33,506 bases of DNA. It comes from Curvivirga aplysinae. Its GTDB lineage: Bacteria > Pseudomonadota > Alphaproteobacteria > UBA8366 > Aestuariispiraceae. The stretch lies in NCBI RefSeq assembly GCF_009711445.1, contig NZ_SMMC01000188.1, positions 1-33,506 of the forward strand, given 5' to 3'. Positions 17,011 to 26,919 of this stretch are shown in pieces; the stretch's first letter is position 1; the number at the start of each line of letters is the position of its first letter. A program made the translations under genes and the position numbers. Below the pieces are notes generated by a model that saw only the letters and a program-made list of their open reading frames with translations, had not been told where the DNA came from and made no database searches.

Positions 17011-18021
17011 ATGATTGGATCAAAAACCCAAAAGAAAAAAAACAAACTATCTCTGCTTGGCTTATCCCTAAGAAAGCAGAAAAAACTTCATGTTTTTGAT
17101 GATCAAACGGACTACCTCACATACCTACAAGCCGATGCACAAGATATGGCTAAATCGTTGCCCGCTTTATTACTTGCTGCAGAGCGGGTTGCTTCAACGG
17201 TTGCACAAGGCGTCCATGGCCAGCGTCGTGCCGGAATAGGGGAAAGCTTTTGGCAATACCGCCCCTTCAATGTCGAAGATAGTCGACAAAAAATTGATTG
17301 GCGCCGCTCTGCCAGATCAGATGCACTTTATGTGCGGGAAACTGAATGGGAAGCAGCACAATCTTTATGGATATGGCGAGATTCTTCTCCATCAATGAGT
17401 TATTCTTCTAGCCAGAAGAAGATCAAAAAAGGCATTCGCGCCGATATTCTGGCCTTGGCTATTTCTCATCTCGCCTTACAAGCAGGTGAGAGAGTTGGAT
17501 TACTCGAACATATGCAATCCGCAGGTCAAGGGCGAATGATGCTCCAAAAACTAGCTCATGCTCTCATTGAAAACCGGGAAATTAGTCCAAATGAAGACAA
17601 TCTTCTAAATGCTTTACAAAAGTTACCACCAAATGCCCATATCCTTCTGATTAGTGATTTCTTGGATAACCCAGAAATAATTGAGAAGAGAATCAAAATT
17701 CTAGCAGATCGCAAGATCAAAACCAGCTTCTTATGCATCTTTGACCCTGCTGAAAAGTCTCTTCCTTTCAAAGGCCGCATAAGATTTAATGGCTTGAAAA
17801 ATGAGCTGCCTGTCCTAATACGACGCACACAATCTATCCGACCGGATTATAAAGAGAAACGCAACGCTCATTTCTCTTATTTGCAAAATTTAGCTCACCA
17901 CCATAATTGGCAATGGTTGTCACATAATACTAAAAATTCAGCTGAAAGTTGTTTGATGGCTTTGTATCAGATGATGGATCGACCACAACATATGACAAAG
18001 ATCAGGGAGACGATATCATGA
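17011..18021 (+). CDS. DUF58 domain protein (von Willebrand A-like)
   Basis: A 336-residue protein with the DUF58 core at about 68-165: GIGESFWQYRPFNVEDSRQKIDWRRSAR in two pieces, then LYVRETE. A von Willebrand A-like fold follows with a metal-site motif DSSPS (D-x-S-x-S) at 124-128. No membrane segment is evident, unlike many DUF58 proteins. It is the usual MoxR partner. Its stop overlaps the next ATG as ATGA, so it is co-translated with the DUF4159 gene. Confidence 0.9.
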   Translation: MIGSKTQKKKNKLSLLGLSLRKQKKLHVFDDQTDYLTYLQADAQDMAKSLPALLLAAERVASTVAQGVHGQRRAGIGESFWQYRPFNVEDSRQKIDWRRSARSDALYVRETEWEAAQSLWIWRDSSPSMSYSSSQKKIKKGIRADILALAISHLALQAGERVGLLEHMQSAGQGRMMLQKLAHALIENREISPNEDNLLNALQKLPPNAHILLISDFLDNPEIIEKRIKILADRKIKTSFLCIFDPAEKSLPFKGRIRFNGLKNELPVLIRRTQSIRPDYKEKRNAHFSYLQNLAHHHNWQWLSHNTKNSAESCLMALYQMMDRPQHMTKIRETIS

Positions 18022-20837
18022 TCCCTGACCTCTTAGGAAGTATACTTAATCTAAGTTTCTCAATACCATGGCTACTGTTGGGTTTACTAGGATTACCAGC
18101 TCTCTGGTTTTTCTTGCGTGTCACACCACCTCCGCCAAAACAAGTTTCCTTTCCAGCCATCATGTTATTGACTGGCATATTCAATAAAAACCAGTCTTCA
18201 GATAAAGCACCGTGGTGGTTAGTTACTTTACGGTTAACATTATTATCTGCCCTGATCCTCGCTTTTGCTCATCCACGAATTTATCAAGAGCAAACAATTC
18301 CCGGTCAAGGATCAATAGTATTAATTATAGAAAACGATTGGGCCAGTGGGCAAAATTGGTCAGATTTCATCAATGTAACAGAATCAATTCTTGAAGATGC
18401 TGCACGTCAAAATCGTGAAATTTATATTGCTTCGACACAACCGCTTGATGTGGAAAAAAAAATAACCTTGCTTGGACCTTTGTCACCACAAGTTGCAGAA
18501 GATCAACTCACACAATTATCGCCTAGTCCAGTCATTATTGACTACCAATCCTTACTTAGTCATTTAAATAAAAAAGATTTTAACTCCCCTCCATCTATCG
18601 TTTGGCTACAAAGTGGCATTCAACATCCAGGCACCCAAGAGTTCGAAAAACAGCTAACGCGAATTGGTGTTGTCCATATATATCAACCGAAAGGTCATAA
18701 CTTACCTGTGACGCTTTCTCTTACAAAAAACAGCTTGGCAGAACCATCCGGCATCCAATTATCAGTGAAAAGAACGAAATCGGCAAAGCCCTCTCATACC
18801 GATGCAATCAATATTGCCAGAGAGGTTCTTCTTTCCATTAAGGCACAAAATGGACGTTTGTTGGGTCAACAACTTGTTCAGTTCAATCAAGGCGAGTTTG
18901 AAAAATCAACTCCATTAAATCTACCGAAAAACTTAGTCAGTGAAATCAAATATATCTCAATTGATGGCCAATCAAATGCAGGTTCTATCTTCCTTCTTGA
19001 TGATCGTTGGCGTAACACACAAATAGGCATCTTGCAGCCGGAAGGGGAAAATGGATTACCTCTTTTATCGGAAAGTTACTTTCTTGACAAAGCAAGTACA
19101 GATCTTGGAACTGTAAGTATTGGGCCTTTACAGATGTTACTAAGATTAAGGACTGGTGTGATTATGATGCCGGATGCTGTCTCTCTTTCATTTGAAGAAA
19201 TGGAAGAGTTAAGTAACTGGTTGAAACAAGGTGGCGTGTTAATTCGATTTGCAGGAAGAAACCTTGCACATAATGTTGAAACTGACCCATTACTCCCTAC
19301 AGCTTTACGCCATGGCGGCAGGGCACTAAATGGGATGTTGCAATGGGAGAAACCGGCAAATTTAAAGAGTTTTAATAGCGACAGCCCTTTAGCGGGGCTT
19401 AAAATCCCCAAAGACGTCGTAATCAAGCAACAAGTCTTAGCCAAATCCACCTCAGAAATAAAAAAAACCAGTTGGGCCGAACTTGAAGATGGTACAAGTT
19501 TAATTTCTGGCAAAAAAATAGGGCAAGGATGGCTTGTATTATTTCATACAACTGCGAACGCAGAATGGTCCAATCTGGCTTTATCTGGTATTTTCCCAAA
19601 AATACTGGACCGCTTAACACGTCTCTCTTTTCTATCTGACAAGAAAAATATTATTGATACAACTGATACATTTTCACCTTATCTTCCGCTACAAATTGTT
19701 AACGGGAAAGGTCAATTATCGCCACCACCTGCATATATCCAATCAATAAACTTAAAAGACACACCTAAAATCACCTCTTATACACCACCTGGCTTTTATG
19801 GCGGCCAAGGATACAATCTTGCATTAAATCTCACACAAGATATTAGCGAATTAAAACAATACACACCGAATAAAAATAATCTACACCAACTAGGGAGTGA
19901 AATTGCTAAATCAACAGATTTAAAACCTGTTCTGCTACTCATCGCACTTATTCTACTATTTGCAGATTCTATATGTTCTTTAGCTTTACGAGGACAACTA
20001 CCTCAACTTTCGGGTCACTTAAAACATCTCATCCTTGGTGGTATTTTGATTTCAGGGTTAAGTATTTTGTTCACAGGCCCGTCAGCAGCGCAAGAAACGG
20101 AACTAGAAGCCACAATTGTTCGACCCTTAATCCCGCCCCAAAGCAACAGTTTTGATACAAGTACGGGGCTGGCATATGTCGTAACAGGCAATACAAAAGT
20201 GGATCGAATAAGCCATGAAGGATTGGCGGGATTAGCTTTCATACTAAATCAACGTACCGCAATCGAAGCCGCTAATCCTGTCGGTATTGATTTCAAAAAA
20301 AGTGAATTGGCTTTTTATCCTTTAATCTATTGGCCCATAACCCCAGACCAGAAGAACCTTAGCCAAACAGAGATTGATAATATTAATAACTATTTATCCT
20401 TTGGCGGTAGCATTTTTTTTGATTCACGTAGTCCGGGACAATCAAATACGGCCATGATGACGCATCTACAACGTTTGACCAAGGGTATCAATATACCTGC
20501 CTTGGTACCAATTGAAACAGACCACGTACTGACAAAAAGCTTCTATCTTCTTCAAGATTTCCCGGGCCGCTGGCAAGACGGGAATTTATGGGTAGAGCCC
20601 ATTCAAGCTGGTACTGCAGATGGTGTCAGCCGCATTATGGTTGGACAAAACGATTGGGCAGGCGCATGGGCCATGGATGAGTATGGGCGCCCTCGATTTC
20701 CGGTTACACCTGGTGGTGAAGCTCAACGTGAAATGTCCTATCGTTTCGGAATAAATCTGATGATGTATATGCTGACCGGCAACTATAAAAAAGATCAAGT
20801 TCATATCCCTGCTATACTTGAACGCCTCGGACAATAG
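18018..20837 (+). CDS. BatA-like N-terminus / DUF4159 C-terminus membrane protein
   Basis: A 939-residue inner-membrane protein. Two membrane segments near the N-terminus (about 15-35 and 57-80) resemble the BatA aerotolerance N-terminal domain. A large extracytoplasmic part follows, containing an amidotransferase-like strand (MMPDAVSLSFEEMEELSNWL) and a FAGRN element. Two more membrane segments lie near 635-690, and the last 200 or so residues match DUF4159 (GLAGLAFILNQRT, FYPLIYWP, GGSIFFDSRS). The chosen ATG at 18018 overlaps the DUF58 stop and follows AGGGAGA; the frame is open further upstream only inside DUF58. The role is unknown beyond membership of the MoxR operon, which suggests envelope maintenance. 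Confidence 0.87.
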   Translation: MIPDLLGSILNLSFSIPWLLLGLLGLPALWFFLRVTPPPPKQVSFPAIMLLTGIFNKNQSSDKAPWWLVTLRLTLLSALILAFAHPRIYQEQTIPGQGSIVLIIENDWASGQNWSDFINVTESILEDAARQNREIYIASTQPLDVEKKITLLGPLSPQVAEDQLTQLSPSPVIIDYQSLLSHLNKKDFNSPPSIVWLQSGIQHPGTQEFEKQLTRIGVVHIYQPKGHNLPVTLSLTKNSLAEPSGIQLSVKRTKSAKPSHTDAINIAREVLLSIKAQNGRLLGQQLVQFNQGEFEKSTPLNLPKNLVSEIKYISIDGQSNAGSIFLLDDRWRNTQIGILQPEGENGLPLLSESYFLDKASTDLGTVSIGPLQMLLRLRTGVIMMPDAVSLSFEEMEELSNWLKQGGVLIRFAGRNLAHNVETDPLLPTALRHGGRALNGMLQWEKPANLKSFNSDSPLAGLKIPKDVVIKQQVLAKSTSEIKKTSWAELEDGTSLISGKKIGQGWLVLFHTTANAEWSNLALSGIFPKILDRLTRLSFLSDKKNIIDTTDTFSPYLPLQIVNGKGQLSPPPAYIQSINLKDTPKITSYTPPGFYGGQGYNLALNLTQDISELKQYTPNKNNLHQLGSEIAKSTDLKPVLLLIALILLFADSICSLALRGQLPQLSGHLKHLILGGILISGLSILFTGPSAAQETELEATIVRPLIPPQSNSFDTSTGLAYVVTGNTKVDRISHEGLAGLAFILNQRTAIEAANPVGIDFKKSELAFYPLIYWPITPDQKNLSQTEIDNINNYLSFGGSIFFDSRSPGQSNTAMMTHLQRLTKGINIPALVPIETDHVLTKSFYLLQDFPGRWQDGNLWVEPIQAGTADGVSRIMVGQNDWAGAWAMDEYGRPRFPVTPGGEAQREMSYRFGINLMMYMLTGNYKKDQVHIPAILERLGQ

Positions 20838-20846
20838 AGGTGGATT

Positions 20847-22979
20847 ATGGATAGCATTCTAAATCTTTTGACAGAACCAAATACCGCGAGTTCTATTCTA
20901 TGGGATCCATATTTTTCTATAACTTATTTGTGGATAGGGTTCAGTGCTGCTGCATTTCTATTACTCTATTGCTTCTTCAACAGAATTAAGGGAAGCATTC
21001 TAAGATTCCTTATATCTCTATTCTTATTGCTAACTCTCGCGAACCCTATTTGGGTAGAAAAAGAAAAAGAACCTCAACGTGATATTGCTATACTATTGAT
21101 AGATGATAGCCCTTCTCAAAATATTAATGACCGCATTAAGCAGGTTCAGGACACTCGTGACTACATTAAAAAATCCATAACCGCTCAAAACGCCCCTCTT
21201 GAAATAAGAGAACTAAAACTTAGCGAACTCGTTAATACAGATAATGGTCGATCTGAAACTTTGGTCATAGAAGCATTAAGTCGTGCAATATCCGAAATTC
21301 CCCCAGAGCAATATGCCGGGACCGTGCTTATCACCGATGGTCAAATTCATGATACTATCGAAGAAATAGAAACACTTAGGGATCAGAAGAATTTTCAAGA
21401 CAAACCACTTCATGTATTACTGACCGGATCCACAACTGAAATTGATCGCAGAATAACGCTTATTGATGTTCCATCTTATGGCATGGTAGACGAAGAAGTA
21501 ATGATTAATTTTCGAGTTGATCAGGTTGGAAGGTCTCTGCCCCAGAATGCTTGGATTACAATACGTGCTGACGGACAAAAACCACGGCGTATGAATGTGG
21601 TCATAGGCCAAACGACTAGCATTCCAATCCCTCTTGAAAGACGCGGCCCTTTAAATGTAGCTCTTCAAGTGGAAGAAATCCCAAATGAGATTAGTTTTGG
21701 GAATAATCAAACAGCATTTTCCATTAATGCCGTACGTGATCGATTGAAAGTCTTATTAGTTTCTGGCGTTCCGCATCCTGGGGAACGTACATGGCGTAAC
21801 CTTTTAAAATCGGATCCTTCCGTTGATCTCGTGCATTTTACAATTTTACGCCCTCCAGAGAAACAAGACGACACGCCTGTACACGAATTATCTCTCATAG
21901 CTTTTCCGACAAGGGAGCTGTTCCAAACTAAGCTTCATGAATTTGATCTGGTTGTCTTTGACCGATATAGACGTAGAGGTGTCTTACCCTCTATCTATCT
22001 TCGTAACATTGTCAGCTATGTAGAAGAAGGCGGCGCGTTACTAGAAATTGGCGGGCCGAGTTATGCTAGTCCGTATAGCCTTTATCGAACTTCCCTTGGA
22101 GACATTCTCCCAGGAGAACCCGATGGTGACGTTCACCAAGAAGCATTCAAACCCAAGGTGACTGAAGAAGGCATCCGACACCCAGTAACAGCGCGTTTGC
22201 CAATGGGACCTGTAATTGCCATGAATGATGACATTCGGTGGGGACGATGGTTACGTCAAATAAGTGTTGAGGCGAAAGAAGGAAATGTTCTAATGCATGG
22301 TGTCGCAGATCAACCGCTTCTCATACTAAATCGAGTTGAAAAAGGTCGCGTCGCCCAACTATTTTCAGACCAGATATGGCTTTGGGCGAAAGGCTACGAA
22401 GGTGGAGGACCATATTCAGAACTTATTAGGCGTTTATCACACTGGTTAATGAAAGAACCTGAACTTGAGGAGAATGACCTTAAGGCATATATCGAAGGTG
22501 ATCGGATTTTCGTGGAAATGCGTAGCCTTGTTCCACAAGAACCCATCGTTTCTATAGAAGGCCCAGATGAGAATATAACAGAACTACCATTACGCGATAT
22601 AGGCAATGGTCGATATATAGGTGAAAAGAAATTAGACTTCATCGGCCTCCATCAGGTGAGCAATGGCGAACGAACTGTTTTAGCAACTGAAAATGTGGGG
22701 CAAAATAAAGAATGGCAAGCGTTGAATGCTACGACCGCCCATATCGAACCTCTCATCAAAGACATGTATGGCAGCTATCGTTTCATAGAGATGGGACTAC
22801 CCGATATACGTCATAAAAAACCCAGTCGACAATATACAGGAAAAAACTGGATAAGCTTTGTTAAAAATAATTCTTATAAAATTACGGGTGTAACCTATAG
22901 AAATTTAATTAACGGATGGGTGGGATTAATCTTGGCAGTTTTATTTATTATGCTGTGTTGGCGGCGAGAAGCACGTTAG
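20847..22979 (+). CDS. Membrane protein with von Willebrand A-like and amidotransferase-like domains
   Basis: A 710-residue protein ending the MoxR operon, nine bases after the DUF4159 gene. Two membrane segments lie near 26-44 and 51-68. A von Willebrand A-like domain follows, with D-x-S-x-S metal motif DDSPS at 86-90. A region from about 290 (LKVLLVSGVPHPGERTW, then VVFDRY and the GGALLEIGGPSY loop) resembles class I amidotransferase-like folds without a visible catalytic Cys. One membrane segment closes the protein near 690-705. This is the layout of the last gene in many alphaproteobacterial MoxR-DUF58-DUF4159 clusters. Function is unknown. The ATG follows AGAGGTGG. Confidence 0.83.
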   Translation: MDSILNLLTEPNTASSILWDPYFSITYLWIGFSAAAFLLLYCFFNRIKGSILRFLISLFLLLTLANPIWVEKEKEPQRDIAILLIDDSPSQNINDRIKQVQDTRDYIKKSITAQNAPLEIRELKLSELVNTDNGRSETLVIEALSRAISEIPPEQYAGTVLITDGQIHDTIEEIETLRDQKNFQDKPLHVLLTGSTTEIDRRITLIDVPSYGMVDEEVMINFRVDQVGRSLPQNAWITIRADGQKPRRMNVVIGQTTSIPIPLERRGPLNVALQVEEIPNEISFGNNQTAFSINAVRDRLKVLLVSGVPHPGERTWRNLLKSDPSVDLVHFTILRPPEKQDDTPVHELSLIAFPTRELFQTKLHEFDLVVFDRYRRRGVLPSIYLRNIVSYVEEGGALLEIGGPSYASPYSLYRTSLGDILPGEPDGDVHQEAFKPKVTEEGIRHPVTARLPMGPVIAMNDDIRWGRWLRQISVEAKEGNVLMHGVADQPLLILNRVEKGRVAQLFSDQIWLWAKGYEGGGPYSELIRRLSHWLMKEPELEENDLKAYIEGDRIFVEMRSLVPQEPIVSIEGPDENITELPLRDIGNGRYIGEKKLDFIGLHQVSNGERTVLATENVGQNKEWQALNATTAHIEPLIKDMYGSYRFIEMGLPDIRHKKPSRQYTGKNWISFVKNNSYKITGVTYRNLINGWVGLILAVLFIMLCWRREAR

Positions 22980-23122
22980 ATTAAATTATATTTCAAAATG
23001 CACATATAAAAAGAAATATTACACAAACGCAAAATTTACTTGCAAAATCTTCTAAATGAGACACATATCGGGGTAATTAATCAAACAATCAATAATAATC
23101 GGTATCGAAGCAAGGGATTTAA
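22980..23122. other. Intergenic region before the aminotransferase gene
   Basis: These 143 AT-rich bases separate the MoxR operon from the aminotransferase gene and should hold the latter's promoter. TTGCAA followed 17 bases later by ACATAT is the best pair I see and is weak. No hairpin terminator for the MoxR operon is visible. Confidence 0.35.
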
Positions 23123-24334
23123 ATGTCGGCAACACCCGCTCTGCGTGACCAAAACGAACCTATCACTGAAACAGGACATGCTGTCCGTGATTATTGGCTA
23201 TTAGAGCCTGATATTTCGTATTTAAATCATGGTGCTTTTGGGGCCCTTGCGAAAGACGTTCATGACGTTGCCAATAATTGGCGTATATTGATGGAACGAC
23301 AACCATCTGAATTTATCCGTGAAATCCTACGTCCTAACTTGCGGAAAACAGCAGATTTTTTAGGTAACTATGTTGGTGCGCAAGGCGAAGATATTGTTTT
23401 TGTAGACAATGCCTCAACAGCGATCAATGCTGTTCTCCGTTCATTAGTTCTGCTTCCCGGTGACGAAGTCGTTACTACCAATCATGCACATGAAACAGTC
23501 TTACGTACTTTAGAATTTATTTGTGAACGTGCTGGTGCACGTCTACATATTGCAACTATCCCTTTCCCGATCGAAGAGCCTGATGATGCCGTTGATGCCA
23601 TCACAGATCGACTATCACCACGTACACGTTTGGTTGTTATAGATCACATTACCTCTTTAACCGGCCTCGCCTTACCTTTACAAAACATTCTGGATGAATG
23701 TAGCGAACGCGCAATTCCAACATTAGTGGATGGTGCCCATGCACCAGGACAGGTAAACCTTAATATCGAAAAAATGGGATGTGGCTGGTATGTGGGGAAT
23801 GCCCATAAATGGCTGGGGGCTCCTCGAGGATCTGCTTTTCTATGGACACAACAAGATTTACAGGCGCGTGTTCGACCAACAACGATCAGTAACTTTATCA
23901 GTGACGGTTACACGGCCGCATTTGATTGGCCGGGTACAAAAGATTTTTCCTCATATCTCTCTATTATAGCAGCCATTGAGTTTCGGGCCCGCTTTGGGGA
24001 AGAAAAGATCGCTGAATATTGTCAGGATTTGATCATTAAAGCCGCTGACTATCTGAGTACGGTATTAGACGTAGAACGCGGCGCCCCAAATAACATGACA
24101 GGCTTTATGACCTCATTTGCCTGGCCTGGTAAAGATAAAGCCACGTTAGAGAATGTGAATAATATCCGCCTCATTTTGCGAAATGAATATCAAGTAGAAG
24201 TAGAGCCTAAAATCATCAATGGTAAAATCTGGATTCGGATTTGTGCCTATATTTACAACGAAATGGATGATTATAAAAAACTAGCTCGCGCTGTTCAGGA
24301 TATAGTATCTAAGGACCTAATTAGTCAGGCTTGA
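23123..24334 (+). CDS. Class V aminotransferase, isopenicillin-N epimerase-like
   Basis: A 403-residue PLP enzyme of fold type I, class V. The N-terminal YLNHGAFGAL motif is characteristic of the isopenicillin-N-epimerase-like branch. The cofactor Asp lies in LVDGAHAPG and the Schiff-base Lys in GNAHKWLGAPRG. The branch also includes cysteine desulfurase-like and ergothioneine-pathway lyase-like enzymes, so the substrate is open; no beta-lactam genes are near. The ATG is preceded by AGGGA. It converges on the HAD phosphatase gene with a shared hairpin between them. Confidence 0.88.
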   Translation: MSATPALRDQNEPITETGHAVRDYWLLEPDISYLNHGAFGALAKDVHDVANNWRILMERQPSEFIREILRPNLRKTADFLGNYVGAQGEDIVFVDNASTAINAVLRSLVLLPGDEVVTTNHAHETVLRTLEFICERAGARLHIATIPFPIEEPDDAVDAITDRLSPRTRLVVIDHITSLTGLALPLQNILDECSERAIPTLVDGAHAPGQVNLNIEKMGCGWYVGNAHKWLGAPRGSAFLWTQQDLQARVRPTTISNFISDGYTAAFDWPGTKDFSSYLSIIAAIEFRARFGEEKIAEYCQDLIIKAADYLSTVLDVERGAPNNMTGFMTSFAWPGKDKATLENVNNIRLILRNEYQVEVEPKIINGKIWIRICAYIYNEMDDYKKLARAVQDIVSKDLISQA

Positions 24335-24337
24335 ACA

Positions 24338-24364
24338 AAAGGCGCAGAAACTCTCTACGCCTTT
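24338..24364. terminator. Bidirectional hairpin between convergent genes
   Basis: AAAGGCG at 24338-24344 pairs with CGCCTTT at 24358-24364, and after one mismatch AGA can pair with TCT inside the loop. The A-run on one side and T-run on the other suit termination on both strands. It sits between the aminotransferase stop and the HAD stop. Confidence 0.55.
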
Positions 24365-24375
24365 CAATTCACATA

Positions 24376-25245
24376 CTACCAAACAAAACGATAACTTGAA
24401 TATTTCGGCACGATATTACGTTTGGAAGTAAGAGCATCAATCTTAGCCTGTTGTGGTGGATGACCTAATTCATCACCATGAATTCCACCACATATAAATA
24501 AGCCTTCACCGCCTGCAATATGAGCGCCTTCAATATCATGGGCTAGCGAATCTCCAATTCCCAAAATACGTTTCGCATTCGGTGCAAGGGATTTACAATA
24601 TTCATAGGTCTCTTCTTGCGGTTTACCATGCCAACGCACTATGCCACCCATATTTTCATATTCCAACGCTACCTGACCTGGACACATGTTCAAAGTACCA
24701 TCCGGTGCAACACTTACTAAATCCGGGTTCACACAAATCAATGGCAGCTTCTTGTCCAAGGCAACCTGTAAATAGGGACGATAATAATCCAGATCACCTT
24801 CATTCGTCCCTGTACATAAAATAAAATCGGCTTCTGCTGCTGTTTCAACAACTTCTTTACCCGTACCATCAAGTATCGCCAGATTGTCATCATTCCATGT
24901 GAAGGGAAGTGTTTTCTCACCTAACGACGCAAATATAGGATCAGTTTTTGCCATAAAATTACGATGGCATAGTTCACCCGATGTCACCACATGATCATAG
25001 AGACCTTTATGGATACCCATCCCTTCCATACGGTCATAGGAATCATCAACACGCTTACCAGAGTTTGAAAGAATGATAATCGTTTTGCCATCGACCTTAC
25101 GTAATTCTTCCATGGCTTCAACAGCGCCCTCATGTGCGGTTTCACCATTATGCAGAACCCCCCATTGATCAATGAGGAATAAATCAAATTCATCGACAAT
25201 TTCCGATAAACCAGAAATCATCTTACTGGTCGCATGTGCAGACAT
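24376..25245 (-). CDS. HAD-superfamily class IIA phosphatase (TIGR01459-like)
   Basis: A 289-residue HAD hydrolase of the NagD-like class IIA. Motif I is LIDQWGVLHNG (first residue of the catalytic pair Asp, second replaced by Gln-Trp-Gly as in the TIGR01459 group), motif II is IILSNSGKR, and motif III/IV is RWHGKPQ with ILGIGDSLAHDIEGA. Substrates are probably small phosphorylated metabolites; the exact one is unknown. I took the ATG at 25245 (MSAHATSKM). TTG at 25269 extends the frame by eight codons, and GTG directly precedes the ATG; none has a strong ribosome-binding site. It lies 39 bases after the TipF-like gene. Confidence 0.85.
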   Translation of the reverse strand: MSAHATSKMISGLSEIVDEFDLFLIDQWGVLHNGETAHEGAVEAMEELRKVDGKTIIILSNSGKRVDDSYDRMEGMGIHKGLYDHVVTSGELCHRNFMAKTDPIFASLGEKTLPFTWNDDNLAILDGTGKEVVETAAEADFILCTGTNEGDLDYYRPYLQVALDKKLPLICVNPDLVSVAPDGTLNMCPGQVALEYENMGGIVRWHGKPQEETYEYCKSLAPNAKRILGIGDSLAHDIEGAHIAGGEGLFICGGIHGDELGHPPQQAKIDALTSKRNIVPKYSSYRFVW

Positions 25246-25284
25246 CACATTTCTACTTTCAAAATTCAAAGAAACAGATAAGGC

Positions 25285-26817
25285 TTAGGCAATCCGTAAG
25301 CCACTAGAAGGGTCTTTAACGGGTTTAGCCTCTCCAAACAAGATGCCCTGCCCATATTCAATGCCCAAATCCATCACATCCATCAACATCCGTTCGGATG
25401 CGATATGATTACCAATCAGCTCAATATTCTCTTTCTCCAGATTGGCTTTCATATGCTGGAAACGTGCATCACCAATACGTTTGATCAACGCTAATACAGT
25501 TGGGCTATCCAATTTCACATAACTGATATGGGACCGCCCCATAGCCATTGCATCTAGATTGAAGTCACGCACATTGTCCAGCGCGAAACGTAATCCAATA
25601 CCAGCTAAACGTCCCATAGGTTCACGTAAGTCATCCAATAATGGATCGATGGTTTCATGATCAAGTTCCAGAACCAAACTGCGTGCTAACGTGCGTCGTT
25701 TTTCCATATATTCAGAAAAATCACGCAAGAAGGATACATCAGATAAAGTTGCAGGTGATACGTTACAGAAAATCGCACGATCAAATTCAAGCCCGCCATT
25801 CTGTTTCAAAATCTGTGCACAACGATAAAGAAGCAATGTATCTGAAGTCGGGTTAAGCCCATCTTCATCCATCAACATCTGAATGCGTTCAGGCACCAGT
25901 AACTCGCCATCCTTGGAGCGCAATCGTCCAAAAGCTTCAAAGAAGCGACGTTTACGTTGTGGCAATGTATGAATAGGCTGTAAATGTGCGTCTAGACGTT
26001 TAGATTCTAGTGCTTCACGAACAATTGGGAGCAAGGATTCATCAAGTTCTACATGTGGTTTGATACGTGGTGTACCATCTTCATAAATATCATTACCACT
26101 ATCCTCTTCGACAGCACGATCCTTAACTTGTGGCGGTAAACCATCAGAATATAATTTATCTACAAGACCTTGCAGAACTTCAACTTCCTTCGCCATAGCC
26201 TGACGGCGCTCATCTTCGGTTTCTTGAGGCAGCTCATCATCCTCATCATATTCTTCGTCATAGTCTTCATCCTCGAAATCAGACCCCTCTCCCTCTTCCA
26301 AGGCATCTAACCAATGAGGCTCTTCTTCACCTTCTTCCACGCTATCTTCGTCATAATATTCTTCTTCATAATTCTCCTCTTCAGGAGCCTCATGTTCACC
26401 AGCTAAGAAAGACGGCATTTCAACATTTTCAGATACTGATGATTGTTGTGGATTTGATGTCGCCGCCAAAGGTCTGACTGGTTTCATTGCAGGCTTATTT
26501 TTTGGAAGAGATGCGACCTCATCTGATACAGGATCGGCTTTTTCCTCTTTATCGAAAACCAACATATCATTACGGATATCAAGCAGTTCCAGCTTGGTTT
26601 TATCATATGCTTTTTTAAGAAGAAGTAAGTGACGCGCTTGTTTTGCCTCAATCTGGCGGCGATGGATATTTTCATGAACTAGACCTGAAACGGCTGCAAC
26701 CAAAATTCCAACCGTAATCCCCTCACCTAATGACACAGATGCCATAAAAGTCGGCAAAGCAATGCCCAAGGTCAGGGAAAGTAACAAATACCCTATAATA
26801 ATAAAGATCTGCTGCAT
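25285..26817 (-). CDS. TipF-like membrane EAL-domain protein, degenerate EAL
   Basis: A 510-residue protein. The ATG at 26817 follows AGGTGG; a TTG start 13 codons earlier is less likely. Two membrane segments (about 3-27 and 30-50) precede a basic coiled-coil (50-90), then a strongly acidic Glu/Asp/Tyr-rich linker at about 141-203, then a C-terminal EAL domain (about 265-500). The layout matches TipF, the cyclic-di-GMP-binding flagellar assembly factor of Caulobacter. In the EAL domain Glu294 (EAFGR), Asn352, Glu384, Lys435, Glu475 and Gln490 appear kept, but the DD motif reads Asp414-Asn415 (LDNVRDF). Catalysis is therefore doubtful and a binding role more likely. No flagellar genes are adjacent, so the name is inference. 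Confidence 0.75.
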   Translation of the reverse strand: MQQIFIIIGYLLLSLTLGIALPTFMASVSLGEGITVGILVAAVSGLVHENIHRRQIEAKQARHLLLLKKAYDKTKLELLDIRNDMLVFDKEEKADPVSDEVASLPKNKPAMKPVRPLAATSNPQQSSVSENVEMPSFLAGEHEAPEEENYEEEYYDEDSVEEGEEEPHWLDALEEGEGSDFEDEDYDEEYDEDDELPQETEDERRQAMAKEVEVLQGLVDKLYSDGLPPQVKDRAVEEDSGNDIYEDGTPRIKPHVELDESLLPIVREALESKRLDAHLQPIHTLPQRKRRFFEAFGRLRSKDGELLVPERIQMLMDEDGLNPTSDTLLLYRCAQILKQNGGLEFDRAIFCNVSPATLSDVSFLRDFSEYMEKRRTLARSLVLELDHETIDPLLDDLREPMGRLAGIGLRFALDNVRDFNLDAMAMGRSHISYVKLDSPTVLALIKRIGDARFQHMKANLEKENIELIGNHIASERMLMDVMDLGIEYGQGILFGEAKPVKDPSSGLRIA

Positions 26818-26919
26818 CGATCCACCTGCCAGATAAAAACCCCAATTGCAAAGCAAATTAAATACTTCACTAAAAAGGGTTTAGCCTGAGTCGCCCCAAT
26901 TTGACTAGAGGCATAATAC

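Noticed and set aside
17949-18017. Upstream TTG start for the DUF4159 protein
   Set aside because: The ATG at 18018 has a ribosome-binding site, overlaps the DUF58 stop and gives the expected N-terminal membrane segment; the extension is polar and lies inside DUF58.
26200-26400. CTTC/TCAT-rich stretch as a DNA repeat array
   Set aside because: It is the codon pattern of the acidic Glu/Asp linker of the TipF-like protein, with no regular repeat unit.
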